NCBI RefSeq assembly: GCF_040939455.1
Contig: NC_134117.1
Location: 65,494,501-65,558,500, forward strand
Source of the DNA: Microcebus murinus
Taxonomy: Eukaryota > Chordata > Mammalia > Primates > Cheirogaleidae
Direction: 5' to 3'
Length of the DNA stretch: 64,000 nucleotides
A program made the translations under genes and the position numbers. Below, one piece after another: positions 19,885 through 33,865 of the stretch (position 1 is the first letter of the stretch; every line of letters begins with the position of its first letter). Under the pieces are notes generated by a model that ran no database searches, was not told the DNA's origin, and saw only the letters and a program-made list of their open reading frames with translations.

Positions 19885-20035
19885 AGTACGTGTCCAGGGA
19901 GGCAGAGAGCAGCACTTCTCACCCCCTCCCGTGCAGATGAATCACTCAGAATCGTGTTACATGCAGACGCTGAATCACTAGGTCTGGGGCGGGGCCCAGA
20001 GTCAGCATTTCCAACAAGCTCCAAAGTGAAGCTGA
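19885..20035 (+). mobile_element. MER5A-type fragment
   Basis: The sequence 'gcagatgaatcactcagaat', 'tgaatcactaggtctggggc', 'ggggcccagagtcagcattt' and 'ccaacaagctccaaagtgaa' matches the MER5A core. Confidence 0.75.
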
Positions 20036-20264
20036 TGTTATGAAGTTATAGCGTCTTTGGCCAAAACAACAGACTGTGATTCCAGCTGCTGCTGCTTCAC
20101 TTCCCAGCAGCCGACTCGGCTGTTCATTCCGTCTCTCTCACCTGCCACCTAACTCAGACCAGTTTCTAGCTGTGTCATTGGCTGCCTGAGATCTGTAGAC
20201 CTCCCTGCCAGGCCTCAGCCGCCACTGGGTGGCGTTCTGGAAACACCCCGCGGTGGGATTCCCT

Positions 20265-20715
20265 GTTCAACAACAATCGAACAAGTATTCATTGAGCCTA
20301 ACTGTAAGTCAGGGACACAGTCTGAACAGGACAGACAAGGCCCTCATGAGGGGCTTACGAGTCTAGTGTATTAAAAAAAAGATCATGACACATTGTGATA
20401 AATGCTCTGGAGGATATGAACACTGGGTAAGACAGGACATACTGGGACAGGTGGTCAGGAAGGACATCTCCAAGGAGGTGATATTTGAGCTGGGACTTCA
20501 AGGACGAGGATGAGGCAGTTGATGAAGGGAATGAGGAAAGCATGTCAGGCAGCGGGACAGCAACTGGGAAAGGGCACTGCCATTCAAGGACACGAAGAGG
20601 CATGAGGCTGGGCAGGGAGAGTGGAAGAGAAACAATAGAAGATGTGAGGGCCATGTTGGTGCAGCAAGATGCAATGGCAGGAGAGATAGAGAAGAGTAGT
20701 TGGGCTTTATTTTAA
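20265..20715 (+). repeat. Ancient interspersed repeat, probably L2-class
   Basis: The sequence 'caagtattcattgagcctaa', 'aggccctcatgaggggctta', 'ggtggtcaggaaggacatct' and 'ggtgatatttgagctggga' is a familiar ancient mammalian repeat pattern. I cannot name the family with certainty. Short open frames here come from the repeat. Confidence 0.5.
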
Positions 20716-20725
20716 GAGCAAATAC

Positions 20726-21058
20726 GCCAGGCTTGGTGGCTCACGCCTGTAATCCTAGCACTCTGGGAGGCCGAGGCGGGCAGATTGCTCGAGGTCAGGA
20801 GTTTGAAACCAGCCTGAGCAAGAGTGAGACCCTGTCTCTACTATAAGTAGAAAGAAAGTAATTGGCCAACTAATATATATAGAAAAAAAAATTAGCCGGG
20901 CACAGTGGCGCATGCCTATAGTCCCAGCTACTCTGGAGGCTGAGGCAGCAGGATAGCTTGAGCCCAGGAGTTTGAGGTTGCTGTGAGCTAGGCTGCCACC
21001 ATGGCACTCACTCTAGCCTGGGCAACAAAGCGAGACTCTGTCTCAAAAAAATAAAAAT
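20726..21058 (+). repeat. Strepsirrhine Alu
   Basis: This is a full sense dimer with 'cctagcactctgggaggccg' and the extended linker 'attggccaactaatatatat'. The right arm is 'gctaggctgccaccatggca' and the tail is poly(A). Confidence 0.95.
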
Positions 21059-22360
21059 AGAATAATATAATATAATTTTAAAAAAGAGAAATGAAAATCT
21101 TTCAATGGTTTTAATCTGGAAAATAACCAAATCTGGTTTCCATTTTTAACAGATTGCTCTGGCGCTACATGGGAAGGCCCAATAGCGGGGTAGGAAGGTG
21201 AAACAGGGGCTATTACAATAGACGCCAGGCCAAAGGTGCAACCGCCTTGAACCAGGTGGCGGTGATGGTCCCAGTGAGCTGCGGACACGTTTGGCACACA
21301 GTTTTGGAAACGGATACTGCATGACTCACTAGTGGTTTGAATAAGTTTATCAGTGTAGATGCTTTTGATTTCAGGTAACGGGAAACCCAATATTAACTGT
21401 CTTTAAAAAATAAGGGCAACTTACAGACTCACACAAATAAAAAGTGTGGTAAGGGGTAGACTCCAGGCCAAATTCGATTAGGCTTATTTTCTGTGATTCT
21501 CTGGCTTGCCCCTTCTCTCTCACCCTCACTGTACCCATTTGTCCTCATGCTGACTTCATTAATGGCTGCAAGGTGAGAGCAGTGTGCATACATGACTGTG
21601 AGCTGGCTCCATTCGCACGTAGGAGAAGCAAGTGTCATTTCCCACAACCGTAAAACAAAACTTTTAAGCTTGGGCTTGACTGGACCATCTCTGAACAAAT
21701 CCTGTTGCCAGGAAAATAAATATGATAGTTGGCTTAATACTCCCCCTAATCCCCAGCTGCCGATAGACTGATTAGCATAGAAGGGAATTACTGGAAACAG
21801 TCACCGTGGATAAAGGGATGAAATCATCTTATTTTGCTTTGACCCGTGAAAGTAGGGGTGCAATCAGTCCTACCCAAATGGCCTGGGTGCTAAATAGTGG
21901 GGGAGGGGGGCATGCATGTTGAGAAGAAAATTTCCATTTCCATTTGTAAACCAGATGTGGCTTGAGGATGTGGGAGAACATCAGGATGGCACCTAGGTTT
22001 TTGGAGGCACCAAATGCCAAGATGAGGAAGACAAACCAGGCTTAGAGAACAGTAAATATGGATGTCTCTTAGATATACAGGTATTTGAATCCAGTGAGCA
22101 TTTGGAGATAGGAATAGGCACTGAAGGGAGCTGTCCCAGGTAGAGTCACCCCATCACATGGCACCCTGTAGGTGTGGGACACAGGGACAAACTTCCAGCC
22201 ACTGGCACAGACCAGGAATCAGAATGAGAATAACCCTCTGATGAGATGCTTGGGGTTAGTGATTCTCTAAACCCAGATAAAGCCATGAACATCAGTATTC
22301 TGCTACTAAAAGAATAAATGAGGATATTCATGAACATGTGAATTGAAGAAAATTACAATT
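21059..22360. other. Intergenic, mostly unique
   Basis: No gene and no confidently assignable repeat is seen in this stretch. Confidence 0.5.
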
Positions 22361-22374
22361 AAAAATCTCTTTCA

Positions 22375-22711
22375 GGGCCGGGCATGGTGGCTCACGCCTG
22401 TAATCCTAGCACTCTGGGAGGCCGAGGCGGGCGGATTGCTCGAGGTCAGGAGTTCGAAACCAGCCTGAGCAAGAGCAAGACCCCGTCTCTACTATAAATA
22501 GAAAGAAATTAATTGGCCAACTAATATATATATAGAAAAAACTAGCCGGGCATGGTGGCGCATGCCTGTAGTCCCAGATACTCGGGAGGCTGAGGCAGCA
22601 GGATTGTTTGAGCCCAGGAGTTTGAGGTTGCTGTGAGCTAGGTTGACGCCACGGCACTCACTCTAGCCTGGGCAACAAAGTGAGACTCTGTCTCAAAAAA
22701 AAAAAAAAAAA
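22375..22711 (+). repeat. Strepsirrhine Alu with intact target duplication
   Basis: This is a full-length sense Alu with the linker 'attggccaactaatatatat'. It is flanked by the perfect duplication 'aaaaatctctttca' (22361-22374 and again directly after the tail). It is little diverged from the other young copies in this window. Confidence 0.95.
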
Positions 22712-22720
22712 TCTCTTTCA

Positions 22721-23843
22721 CTTCTTTTACTTCAGTGATCTTCAAAACAACAAAAGACAAGATGCAGGAAGAGGAACTGTAGCCCCATTTTTCAGATGAA
22801 AAAACTGACATACACACAGGTTAAGTGCCACCCCAGATCACACCAGAGCCTGTATTTGAAACCCCCACCCTTTAAATCCAGTCCCCAAGCTCTGCAGATC
22901 CAAACATTGATGGTCAGGTAAACCTATTCTTGGAAACAAGATATCTACCAAAGATGATAGATAACTGAAGTCAGCACATGCTAAAGATGTTTACGCACAT
23001 GCTGTGGGAGGTGACTTAACAGGAAAGGCAGCAGGTGAGGTGGAAAGAACCCTGGACTCCCGGTCAGAACGGACACCCACCTTAGAGTTCCAGCCATCAG
23101 CTCCCTCTTGTCTGACCTTAGGTGAGTCACGCAGTTCTTCTGGGCTGCATTTTCATTTAACTAACAATGGTTGGATTAGATCAGTTGTTTTTAAACTTTA
23201 AAAAGAAAACCCTAAAGCATTTTCTTTGAGAAAAATCACAGCATAAAGTATAAATAAGAGAAGTCCCAGCACAACTTCTTTATCACATGTTTAAGTTGGG
23301 GAATAGGGAGAAGCTTCCTCCCCTAGGATCACCAACCTGCAAGATCTCATTGCCTCTCTGCCTTGCTTTCCAGGAGTCTTTGGTTTATTTCCCTTTCTAG
23401 GTAAATGCTGGAATTGCCTACCTCCCCCTAGTTCTGATGCCCCACCTGCTCCAGGAAAGCTGCTTCACAGTCTTTCTCTCACACCTGGCCGGTGCCACGG
23501 GCAGCGGGTATCCTCTGTTCATAGCTCTATTAGTGCTTGAGCCCCCTACATGCAGCACCTTGTTTGTTCAGCCTGCCCGGGTTTAAAGTAAGCCTTTGTG
23601 GAATCCCAGGCATTAGAAAAATACAGACAGCATTGTTCATCAGTTACTGTTGGCAGGTGCATTTATCAAACCCTCGCTCAAGTGGAACAGGAAGTGATTA
23701 AAGGACTCCCTGAAGTTAGGAGAGGCAAGAAGAAAAAACACTCATAATTATGAACCAGTAGTGCCTAATACTTTGTTATAGTCTTTATGTTTAGCATGTC
23801 TAATCCTCTGAACAATTCTAGGATCACAATATTAAGATTTTAA
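22721..23843. other. Intergenic with MIR and L2 traces
   Basis: A MIR lies at about 23030-23195 (aaccctggactcccggtcag, gaccttaggtgagtcacg). An L2-like antisense trace lies near 23435-23560 (cacctgctccaggaaagctg). The remainder is unique. Confidence 0.55.
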
Positions 23844-24187
<344 letters not shown>

Positions 24188-25317
24188 GATTTTGAGTTTT
24201 ATTATCTGCATTGCATACATGAGGAAACCAAGGCTCTGAATGCTTATGAAAACTGCTCCATATGAATAAGGGGCTCCCTATGAATAAGTGACACAGTTGA
24301 GATAAAACTCCCCAGGACCATCTAGATACAAATGAAAGAATAGTCTTTTTCAGGATTCTCTAGGATTAAGAGGAAAAGCCATAGCATCCCAAGACATAAA
24401 CTCTTCCTCAATTGTGTTTTGGGGGTTTAATCACTTATTCCTTTAATAATAGCCCTTGTTTACCAAGCATATGGCTTTGTTTTAAAAGGTGAGGAAAAGG
24501 AGGTGAATTAGACACAGTCCCTTTGCTGTAAGAGCTCACAGTCTGGCAGGGAATAAGAGAGGTCATGCATTGCCATTTGTTACAACCGACATATTAGAGG
24601 TTGATTCAAACTACTATGGAGTATCAGCTGGAATGACCGAGTAAGGACCTCTGAAAATCTTCTTTTCCATAAAATCAATGAGAATACTGTTAAGAGTTTT
24701 CAAAATCAATGTTTTCATAACCCTGGAAATTAACCAAAAAAGCTTGCAACAATGTTGGAGGTGCTTATTCAAGAAAATTACTAAATCTTATTTAAAACAA
24801 CAAAAAAATGAGATATACAAAGAAACAAAAAATAGTCCCATATACAGAAAAAAAAGTAGTAAATAGAAACTTCTTAAGGAAGCTCCAGACCCTGGACTTA
24901 CTAGAAAAGACTTTAAATCAGCAATTTAAACAGACACAAAGAACTAAAGGAAAGCATGCAAAGAACCAAAGGAAACTATAAGATAGTTTCACCAGGTATA
25001 GAATATTAATAAAGAGAAATTATAAAAAGAACCAAATAGAAATTCTGGGGTTAAAAAGTACAATAATAAAAATAAAAATTTTACTAACGAGGCTCAACAG
25101 CAAAACAGATCAGGCAGAAAAAAGAAATCAATGAACTTGAAGACAGGTCATTGGAGACTTTCCAGTGTGAAGAACAGAAAGAAAGAAAATGAAAAGAATT
25201 AACAGAGCCTCAGAGACCTGTGGAACACCATCAAGCATACCAACATACACATAATCAGAGTCCCAAAAGACAGAAGATAGGAAAGCAGAAAGAATATTTG
25301 AAAAAACAACATTTGTC

Positions 25318-25645
25318 CCTAGTATCCATGGGGGGCTGGTTCTAGGACCTTCCACAGATACCAAAACCCATGGATGCTCAAGCGCCTGATAAAAAATGAC
25401 ATGGTATTTGCATATAACCAACACATATTCTTCCATATACTTCAAATCATCTCTAGATTATTTATAAAACCCAACACAATGTAAATGCTATGTAATAGTT
25501 GTCATACTGTATTGTTTAGGAAATAATGACAAGGAAAAAAGTCTGTACATATTCAGTTCAGACACAATTTTTTTCCCAAATACTTTTAATCTGTGGTTGG
25601 TTAAATCCATGGATGTGGAGCCCACAGATATGGGAGTCTGACTGT
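25318..25645 (+). mobile_element. MER2-type DNA transposon inside the L1
   Basis: The sequence 'tgtccctagtatccatgggg', 'aaaacccatggatgctcaag', 'tatttgcatataaccaacac', 'tcatctctagattatttata', 'actgtattgtttaggaaata' and 'ggttggttaaatccatggat' follows the MER2 consensus (Tigger-related non-autonomous element). It ends in a degenerate inverted terminal repeat. L1 ORF1 sequence resumes directly after it. Confidence 0.88.
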
Positions 25646-25976
25646 AATGACTGACAATTTTCCAACTTTGATAAGAAACACTAATCTTCACATCCAAAAA
25701 GCTCAGTGAACACCCAAGTAGGGAAAACTGAGAGATTCACATCTAAACAAATCAAACCATTCTTTGTCAAAGTCCAAAGAAAAAGAATCTTGACAGAAGC
25801 AAGAGATAAACAACTTGTCACATAAAAGGGATCCTCGATTATATTAGGAGCTGATGTCTCAATGAAAACTATGGAGACCATAAGATAGTGAAATGACATA
25901 CTCAAAGTGATGGAAAAAAAGGTTATCAACCAAGATATCTATATCCAGCAAAATTATCCTTCAAAAATAAAGGAGA

Positions 25977-26330
<354 letters not shown>

Positions 26331-26522
26331 AAAAAAAATAAAGGAGAAATTAAGACATTACAAAATTAGAAAGAAAAAACAAACAAAAAACCAGAATTCA
26401 TTGCCAGCTGACCTTCCCTACAACTTCCCTACAAGAAATGTTAAAGGAGTTCTTCAGGCAGAAATAAAAGGACATGACACAGTGACCAGAATCCACAGAA
26501 ACACAAAAGGAGCACAGATATC

Positions 26523-26965
26523 TTACTTGGCTTGGACTGCCAGTAGAATCCCACAAACTAGGTGCTTAAGCAATTGAAATTTATTTTCTCATGGTTCTGG
26601 AGGCTGGAATTTCAAGATTGGGGTGTCAGCATGGTCAGGTTTGGTTTCTGGTGAGGACTCTCTTCCTGGTTTGCAGATGGCTACTACCTTCTTGCTATGT
26701 CCTCACATGGCAGAAAGAAAGAATGGCCTCTCTCTCTCTTTCTCTCTCTCTCTCCTTCCCTCCCTCCCTCCTTCCCTCCCTCCCTCCCTTCCTCTCTCTT
26801 CTTATAAGGCCAACAATACTATCAGATTAGGACTTCACATTTATGACCTCATTTAACCTTAATTACCTCCTAAAGGTCTTATCTCCAAATACTGTCACAC
26901 TGAGAGTTAGAGCTTCAACATATGAATTTGGATGCAGGAGTATTGCAATCAGTCCATAGCAACCA
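26523..26965 (-). mobile_element. MaLR-like (MLT1-related) LTR, antisense, inside the L1
   Basis: Read on the minus strand it has 'ggttgctatggactgattgc', 'aaattcatatgttgaagc', 'gtatttggagataagacctt' and 'ggaggtaattaaggttaaat'. These are the hallmarks of the MLT1-like LTR class. It carries an internal pyrimidine simple repeat (26730-26800). L1 sequence flanks it on both sides. Confidence 0.75.
26730..26800. repeat. Polypyrimidine (TC/CCTT)n simple repeat
   Basis: Runs of 'tctctctctctt' followed by 'ccctccctccttccctccct'. It is a low-complexity expansion within the LTR-like repeat. Confidence 0.95.
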
Positions 26966-28230
26966 ATAAATGCAACTACATAAACAAATATAAAAAACAA
27001 TGTAAATGTGTGTTGTGTTTGTAACTTTTTATTCTATGTGATTTAAAAGGCAATTGCATAGAGAAATAATAGTAAATCTGTGTTGATGGATATCCAAGAT
27101 ATGCTATTTTTAAAACAATAATAGCACAATGGAGGAGGTAGAGGAGGGAGCTATGTAGAAGCAAAAATTTTACAAACTATAAAATTAAGTTGACATTAAT
27201 CTGAAGTACTCATTATAAATTAGATGTTAATTGTGACCCCTTGGCAACTATTTAGAAAATAACTTAAAAATACATAGCAAAAGAAATGACAAGGGAATGA
27301 GAATGACACACCAGAAAATACATACTTAGCACAAAAGAAGGCAACAAGAAAGGAAAAAAGGAACAAAAAAGATGCAGCACATATAGAAAACAAATAACAA
27401 AATGGAAGTTGTAAATCCTATAGTATTAGTAGGATTAGTAGGATAATAAATTGTAAATCCTACATTAAATATAAATGAATTAAGTAATCCAATCAAAAGG
27501 TAGGGATTGTAGAATGGATTAAAAAAACATGACAACTATTTAATATCACAACAGACACACTTTACAATGAGGATTGAAGGTAAAATGATGGAAAAAGGTA
27601 TACCATAAAAAACAGTAATCAAAGAGAACTGGCATGAATGTACTAATAACAGAGAAAATAGATTTTATGGCAAAAATCTTTTCTAGACACAATGAAAACA
27701 CTTATAATGATAAAAGTGTTAATCCATCAAGAAGATATAACAATTATAAATATATATATCTAACAACAAAGTTACCAAATAGAGAAAGTAAAAACTAGCA
27801 TAATTGGAGAGAGAAATAGACAATTCAACAATAATAGTTAGAGACTTCAAGACTCTGCTTTTGAGAACAGATAAAATAACTAGAGAGAAGATTAGGGAAA
27901 TCGATGATTTGAACAACACCACAAACTAACTAAACCTAATAGGCATCTATAGAATAGTCCACCTAAGAACAGTAAAATAGACATTCTTCCCTAGTGCACA
28001 TGGACCATTCTCTATGATAGACTTTATGTTAGGCCATAAAACAAGTCTCAATAAATTTAAAAGGATGAAATTATACAGTGCGTTCTCTGATCACAACAAA
28101 ATGAAATGAAAAATTGACGGCATGAATAAATTTGGGAAATTCACAAATATGTGGAAAATAAACAACATATTCTTAAATAAACAATGGGTCAAACAAGAAA
28201 TTACAATGATATATTTAAAAATACTTTGAA

Positions 28231-28366
28231 GAGCCAGGCCTGGTAGTGCACACTTGTAATCCAAGCTACTTTGGAAGCTAAGGTGGTAGGAGTGCTTGAG
28301 CTCAGGAGTATGAGTCCAACCGGAATACCATACTAAGACCTTGTCTCAAAAAAAAAAAAAAAAAAC
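28231..28366 (+). repeat. Alu monomer (FRAM/FLAM-like) inside the L1
   Basis: This single monomer starts 'gagccaggcctggtagtgca' and includes 'cttgtaatccaagctacttt', 'gagctcaggagtatgag' and 'ccttgtctc', then poly(A). A short duplication (actttga) flanks it. It is strongly diverged, so it probably predates the dimeric Alus. Confidence 0.8.
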
Positions 28367-28409
28367 TTTGATATCACAGTATCACAGAATCCCTCAGACT
28401 TGAGAGCTA

Positions 28410-28435
28410 AAAAGTAAATAAATAAATAAATAAAA
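28410..28435. repeat. (AAAT)n simple repeat
   Basis: A short run of 'aaataaataaataaataaa' just after the Alu monomer. Confidence 0.85.
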
Positions 28436-31400
28436 GAATAAAAAAATACTTTGAGATAAATGAAAATGAAAACAAAAAATTATAAAATTCATGGAATGTG
28501 GTAAAAGCAATGTTCAGAGAGAATTTATATCTACAAACACCTATATGAAAAAAGAAAGATCTCATATTAATTACCTAACCTTCTACCTTAAGAAACTAAA
28601 AAAAGAGGAGCAAAAATAAACTCAAAGCAAGAAGAGAGAAGAAAGTAATGATGATTATGGAGGAAATACACCAAATTGAGAATTAAAAGCAGTAGAGAGA
28701 ATCAAGGAAACCAAAAATTGTTCCTTTAAAAATATCATCAAATTGGAATGACTTTACTTGAATTGGTCAAGGAAAAAAAGAGAAGATTCAAATGACTAAA
28801 ACCAAGAATGAAAGACAGGAACATTACTATTGACCTTACAGGAATAAAAGGGTGATAAGGAAATATTATTAATAATTAGGTGTCAACAAATTAGATAATT
28901 TAGATAAACTGGACAAATTCTAAGAAAGACACAAACTACTGAAAGTAATTTAATAAAAAATGGAAAATCTGAATATACTATAATAAATTAAATTGATAAT
29001 CGAAACCCACCATAAAAAGCCCAGGCCCAGATAGTTTCACTGACTAATTCTATCAAACATTTAAAGGATAATTAACACCACTCCTTTACAAACTCTCCCC
29101 CCAAAATAAGAGGGAGCACTTTTCAACTCATTCTATAAGGCCAGAATTACCCTCAAACAATAAGCAAAACCAAACAAAGACATCACAAGAAAACAAAACT
29201 ACAGACCAATATTTTTATGACATAGATGCAAAAATCTCAACAAAATACTAGCAAACTGAGTCTACTCACATATGTAATGAATTATACACCACGACTAAAT
29301 TGGATTTATCCCAGGAATGCAAGTTTGGTTCAACACATGAAAATCAATGTAACATACCATCTTTATAGAATATAAGACAAAACCCACATTATAATCTTAA
29401 TATACATTTAAAAAGCATTTAACAAAAGCCAACATCCTATCATGACAAAAGCACTCAAGGAACTAGGAATACACAGGAACTTCCTCAAACTGATAAAGGG
29501 AATCTGTGAGAAACCCACAGCTAACATCATATTTAATGGTAAAAAGCTGGAAGTTTTCCATCTATGATCGAGAACAAGACAAGGATGTGCACTCTTGCCA
29601 CTTTTCTAAACATTGCACAGGAGGGAAATTAGGCAGGAAAAAGATTAGAAAGGGAAAAGTAAAATTCTCTATTTGTAAATGACATAATCTTATATATAAA
29701 AAAATTTTAAGGAGTCCACAAAGAACTATTAGAGGTATTAAGCGAACAGGAAGATTGTAGCATAAAAGTCAAACTATCAATAACAATTGTGTTTCTGAAC
29801 AATAACAATGAGTAGTCTGGAAATGAAATTAAGAAAACAATTTTATTTATAATATCATCAAAAAAATTTTTAAGTTAGAAATAATTTATCAAAATAAGTG
29901 CAAGATTTGTACACGGAAAACTAAAAACTATAAAACATTGTTGAAAGAAATTAAAGACCTAAATAAAGAAAAAGACAACTCCTGATCCTTGATTGAAAAA
30001 CTTAATATTGTTAAACTGGCCCCAAATTGATCTATAGATTCAATGTAATTCCTGTCAAAATCCCAGCTGGATTTTTTGCAGAAACTGACAATTTGATTCT
30101 ATAATGTATATGGAAATGCAAAGGATACAGAATAACCAAAATGATCTTGAAAAAGAACAAAGTCGAGTGACTCAAACTTCTCATGCAGACCTATGATAAC
30201 TGGAACAGTGTGCTACTGGCATAAAGATATGCATATAAATCAACAAATGGAATTAAGAGTATAGAAATAAGCTCCTACAATTGTGACCAAATGATTTTCT
30301 GCAAGGATGCCAAGACAATTGAACAAGGGAAGAACAGTCTCTTCAACAGATGGTGTTGGGACAGCTGGATACCCATGTGCAAAAGAATAAAGCTGGGCCT
30401 CTACTTTATATACAAAAAATAAGTTGAAATTGGTTGTAGACCTAAATGAAGAACTAAATCTATAAAACTCTCTCAACAAGAAACCATAGGCATAAATCTC
30501 TATGTCCTTGGATTAGGCAGTGGTTTCTTAGAACAACAAAAGCTAAAGCAATAACAACAAAAATGGTTAAATTGAACTTTTTCAAAACTGAAAACATTTC
30601 TGCTTCAAAGAACACATAATAAAGTGAAAAGACAACTCAGAGACTGGGAGAAACATTTGCAAATCATATATCTCATAAATCATGAGTATCCAGAATATAT
30701 TTTAAAACTCTTGTAATTCAACAGTAAAAGAACAAATAATCCAATTTTTAAAAATAGTCAAAGAATTTGTGTAGACATTTCTTCAGAGAGGTTATACAAG
30801 TAGCCAAAAAGCCCATGAAAAATGTTCAACATCATTAGTTATTAGCAAAATGCAAATCAAAGCCACTAGGATGGCTGGAATCAAAAAGATCAATAATAAT
30901 AAAGGATCAATAAATCAACAAAAAAGATCAATAATAACAACACTGGCAAGGATGTGGAGATATTGGAACCGTCATACATTGCTAGCGGGAATGTTAAATG
31001 GTATAGCACTTTGGAAAGCAATTTGGAAGTTCTTCCAAAGATTAAAAATTTAGTTATCATGTGCCCAGAAATTACACTCCTAGGTATATTCTCAAGAGAA
31101 TTGAAAACATATTTCTACACAAAATCTTGCACATCAATGTTCATAGCAACATTATTTGTAATAGGAAAAAATGTAACAACCCAAACGCCAATCAACTGAT
31201 GAATGAATGGATAAACAAAACATAGCTTATTCATACAATGAAATATTATTCAGCCATAAAAAGGAATGAAGTGCTGACATATGCTACCAAATGGACAAAT
31301 CTTGAAACATTATGCTAAGAAGCCAGACAGAAAAGATTACATGTGTGATTCCATGTATATGAAATGTTTAGAATAGGAAAATCCAGAGAGACAGAAAGTA

Positions 31401-31610
31401 GAGTAGGGGCTGAGGGGAAGAGGGCACTGGGAGGTGACTGCTAGTGGGTATCAGGCTTCTTTTTGGGATATTAAAAATGTTCTGAAATTAAGTGGTGGTA
31501 ATGATTGCACAACTTTGTGAATATACTAAAAAACACTGGCTGGTACATTTTAAAAGGGTGAATTCTGCATGTATTGAAATATCTCAATAAAATTATTAAT
31601 AATTAATTCA

Positions 31611-32379
31611 AAGTGCACTAGGAACTCAGGGATGTAAAATTTTAAAGTAACGGGGAGATTCAGAAAGGTTTCTCTGAGGAGCTGATACTAGTTCCTCTTC
31701 CTAGTCCTCAAGGCTCTGAAACAAAGTGAGCTTGCGATCATCTTCCAAAGTAATGTATCAGCCAAACAGGAAGGTCCCACCTCACACCCTGATACTCCTT
31801 TCTAGTGCCTTCCTCTCCCCTGTGCAGGTTTTATATAATATTCACAAAATCTTCCAAGGCCCATCTGTCTACCCATCTCTCACTAGAAGCTTCTCCTACA
31901 CCTAAATACATTTTTTCCTAGTTGTGGAATTTCAATTTCTAGTGGAAATCTTGCATGAAAATGCCCACATCTTCCCTGTGTTCAAGGTTGGAGCTGCGTG
32001 GGAGAGAGGCTGCCCATGGGGCTGCAGGGCAGGCGGGTGCTCGGGGCTGAATGTCGGGTGTAAGGGGCAGTATCCTGTGACTTGTATCATGTTTTACCAA
32101 GCACTGTGCTTCAGCATGATTGTGCTGTAGAAGCTGCTGATAAGGAAGCCATGGCCCAATGCCAGGGTCCATTAGATTGTGTATTGCTCTAAGTAGCAGA
32201 CAGAGGTAAGCAGTGGTAGAAGCATTCAAGGGACACCATGGAAAAGGGACAGAGGGACAGATTTGCCAACAGGCAGTGCTGGGAGGAGCAGGGTCCTAAT
32301 TCAAGGTCCTGGAGTTTCGAGCACTCATCTTGAGAACGGGAAGTGGCCCCCTCTGGCTTGATGGACCTTGGTACCGCTA
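31611..32379. other. Intergenic, unique
   Basis: Nothing recognisable was found. Short open frames occur without family resemblance. Confidence 0.5.
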
Positions 32380-33330
32380 GGGTCGCAGTACCTGTTTAGC
32401 TGGGATGCTTTCGAGATAAGGGTAAAAGCACAGATTGAAGGCCACTGGGGCTTCCATAATAAATGAAAGGGAGGGAATGGTATGAGCTGAGACTAGACAG
32501 GAGGCAGGGGCCAGACCACATAAACCCTCAGAGGCCAGGTTGAGGATTTGGGGCTTGATGCTAAGCACAATCAGAAAGCATCAAAGGGGTTTAAGCAGAG
32601 AAATAATCCAACTAACGTTCTGGCATTCTGGCACGAAGAACAGTCTTAGTTAAGTAGAGTGGATGCGGGGAGATCAGTAACATCTGGGGGAAAGGTGGTG
32701 GTCGCTCGGGCTGCAGTGGTGGCGGTGGGAATGAAGAAAAGAGCACTTGGAGGTGACTGGGTTTATGGGGGAAGACAGGGGTCTGAGATGGCTGTGGTCA
32801 ATGTGTCTTTGTGACAGCCTAGTGGAGATTTAGAGAAGGTACTCGAATAAGAGTTTGGAGCTCAGAGAAGCCTGGAGAGGGATGTGGATATGCAAGTCTT
32901 GGCTGTAGAGTTGACAGCTGAAGCTTTGGTTAATGAGATTCCCCAGGGAGAAGTTATAGATGAGGAGAGAAGGGAGTCTGGGCTGAGCCTTGAGGAACTC
33001 CAACATACTCAATGACCAGACTGGGAGGAAGAGTCAGCAAAGGAGACAAAGAAGGAGTCACCCAGAGCAGTGGGAAGAAAACCTGGGGTGGGGGTGTTCA
33101 GAAGTACAGAGAAGAGGGGATTTCAAGAAGGAAAGGATGGTGGAGTGAGGTAAGAATGGGAAAGTTCCCCCTGGACTTGGTGGCTGGACGGCCACTGCTG
33201 ACCTGAACAAGGGCTACTTCAGTGAAGGAAAGAGAGTAGAAGCCAGACTGGAAGTAAAAGTGATTGTTTTAGGAATTTTGACTGTGAGATTGGAAAGAAA
33301 TAAGGTAATATAAGGGAGGGGGGATTTCTG
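32380..33330. repeat. Ancient interspersed repeat, family unresolved
   Basis: The sequence 'gaggatttggggcttgatgc', 'ggggtttaagcagagaaata', 'gaagagtcagcaaaggagac' and 'ggagaagttatagatgagga' belongs to a widespread ancient mammalian repeat pattern. It is probably the same class as that at 20265-20715, which covers a different part. I cannot name the family. Confidence 0.4.
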
Positions 33331-33333
33331 TGT

Positions 33334-33667
33334 GTTGTTTGTTTGTTTGTTTGTTTGTTTGTTTGTTTGTTTGTTTGTTTTTTGAGACAGAGCCTCACTC
33401 TGTTGCCCCAGCTAGAATGCTGAGTGCCGTGGCATCAGCCTGGCTCACAGCAACCTCAAACTCCTGGGCTCGAGCAATCCTTCTGTCTCAGCCTCCTGAG
33501 GAGCTGGGACTATAGGCATGCGCCACCATGCCCGGCTAATTTTTTTCTATTTTTGGTATAGATGGCGTCTCGCTCTTGCTCAGGCTGGTCTTGAACTCAT
33601 GAGCTCAAACAATCCACCTCGGCCTCCCAGAGTGCTAGGATTACAGGCATGAGCCACCGCACCCAGC
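33334..33667 (-). repeat. Strepsirrhine Alu, antisense, with (GTTT)n tail
   Basis: Here the poly(A) tail has become (GTTT)n (33336-33380, i.e. AAAC units on the Alu strand). It is followed by 'gagacagagcctcactctg' and ends 'gagccaccgcacccagcc'. The short duplication 'ctgtgtg' flanks it. Confidence 0.93.
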
Positions 33668-33774
33668 CTGTGTGCTTTTGTCTAACAAAGTGAACCTTGA
33701 GTAAGTTTCACTGTTAATGGGAAAGATCTCTGAGAAGGAGCAACTGAATATACGAAGAAGAAAAGCAATACTTA

Positions 33775-33865
33775 GGGGGAGAAATGGGCATTTATTGAAA
33801 CTTTAAAATCTGTACCCCCATAATATGCCGAAATAAAAAAAATGATAAAAAATAAAAAAATAAAG
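33775..33865 (+). mobile_element. 5'-truncated lineage-specific L1 3' end with target duplication
   Basis: About 60 bp of L1 3' end (gaaatgggcatttattgaaa, then tctgtacccccataatatgc, cgaaataaa) is followed by an A-rich tail. It is flanked by a perfect 14-bp duplication 'aaaagcaatactta' (33761-33774 and 33866-33879). I associate this 3' end with L1s of strepsirrhines from memory. The clean flanks indicate a fairly recent insertion. Confidence 0.8.

Noticed and set aside
30954..31199. 81-codon open frame
   Set aside because: It is L1 ORF2 C-terminal remnant; surrounding sequence is the same broken L1.
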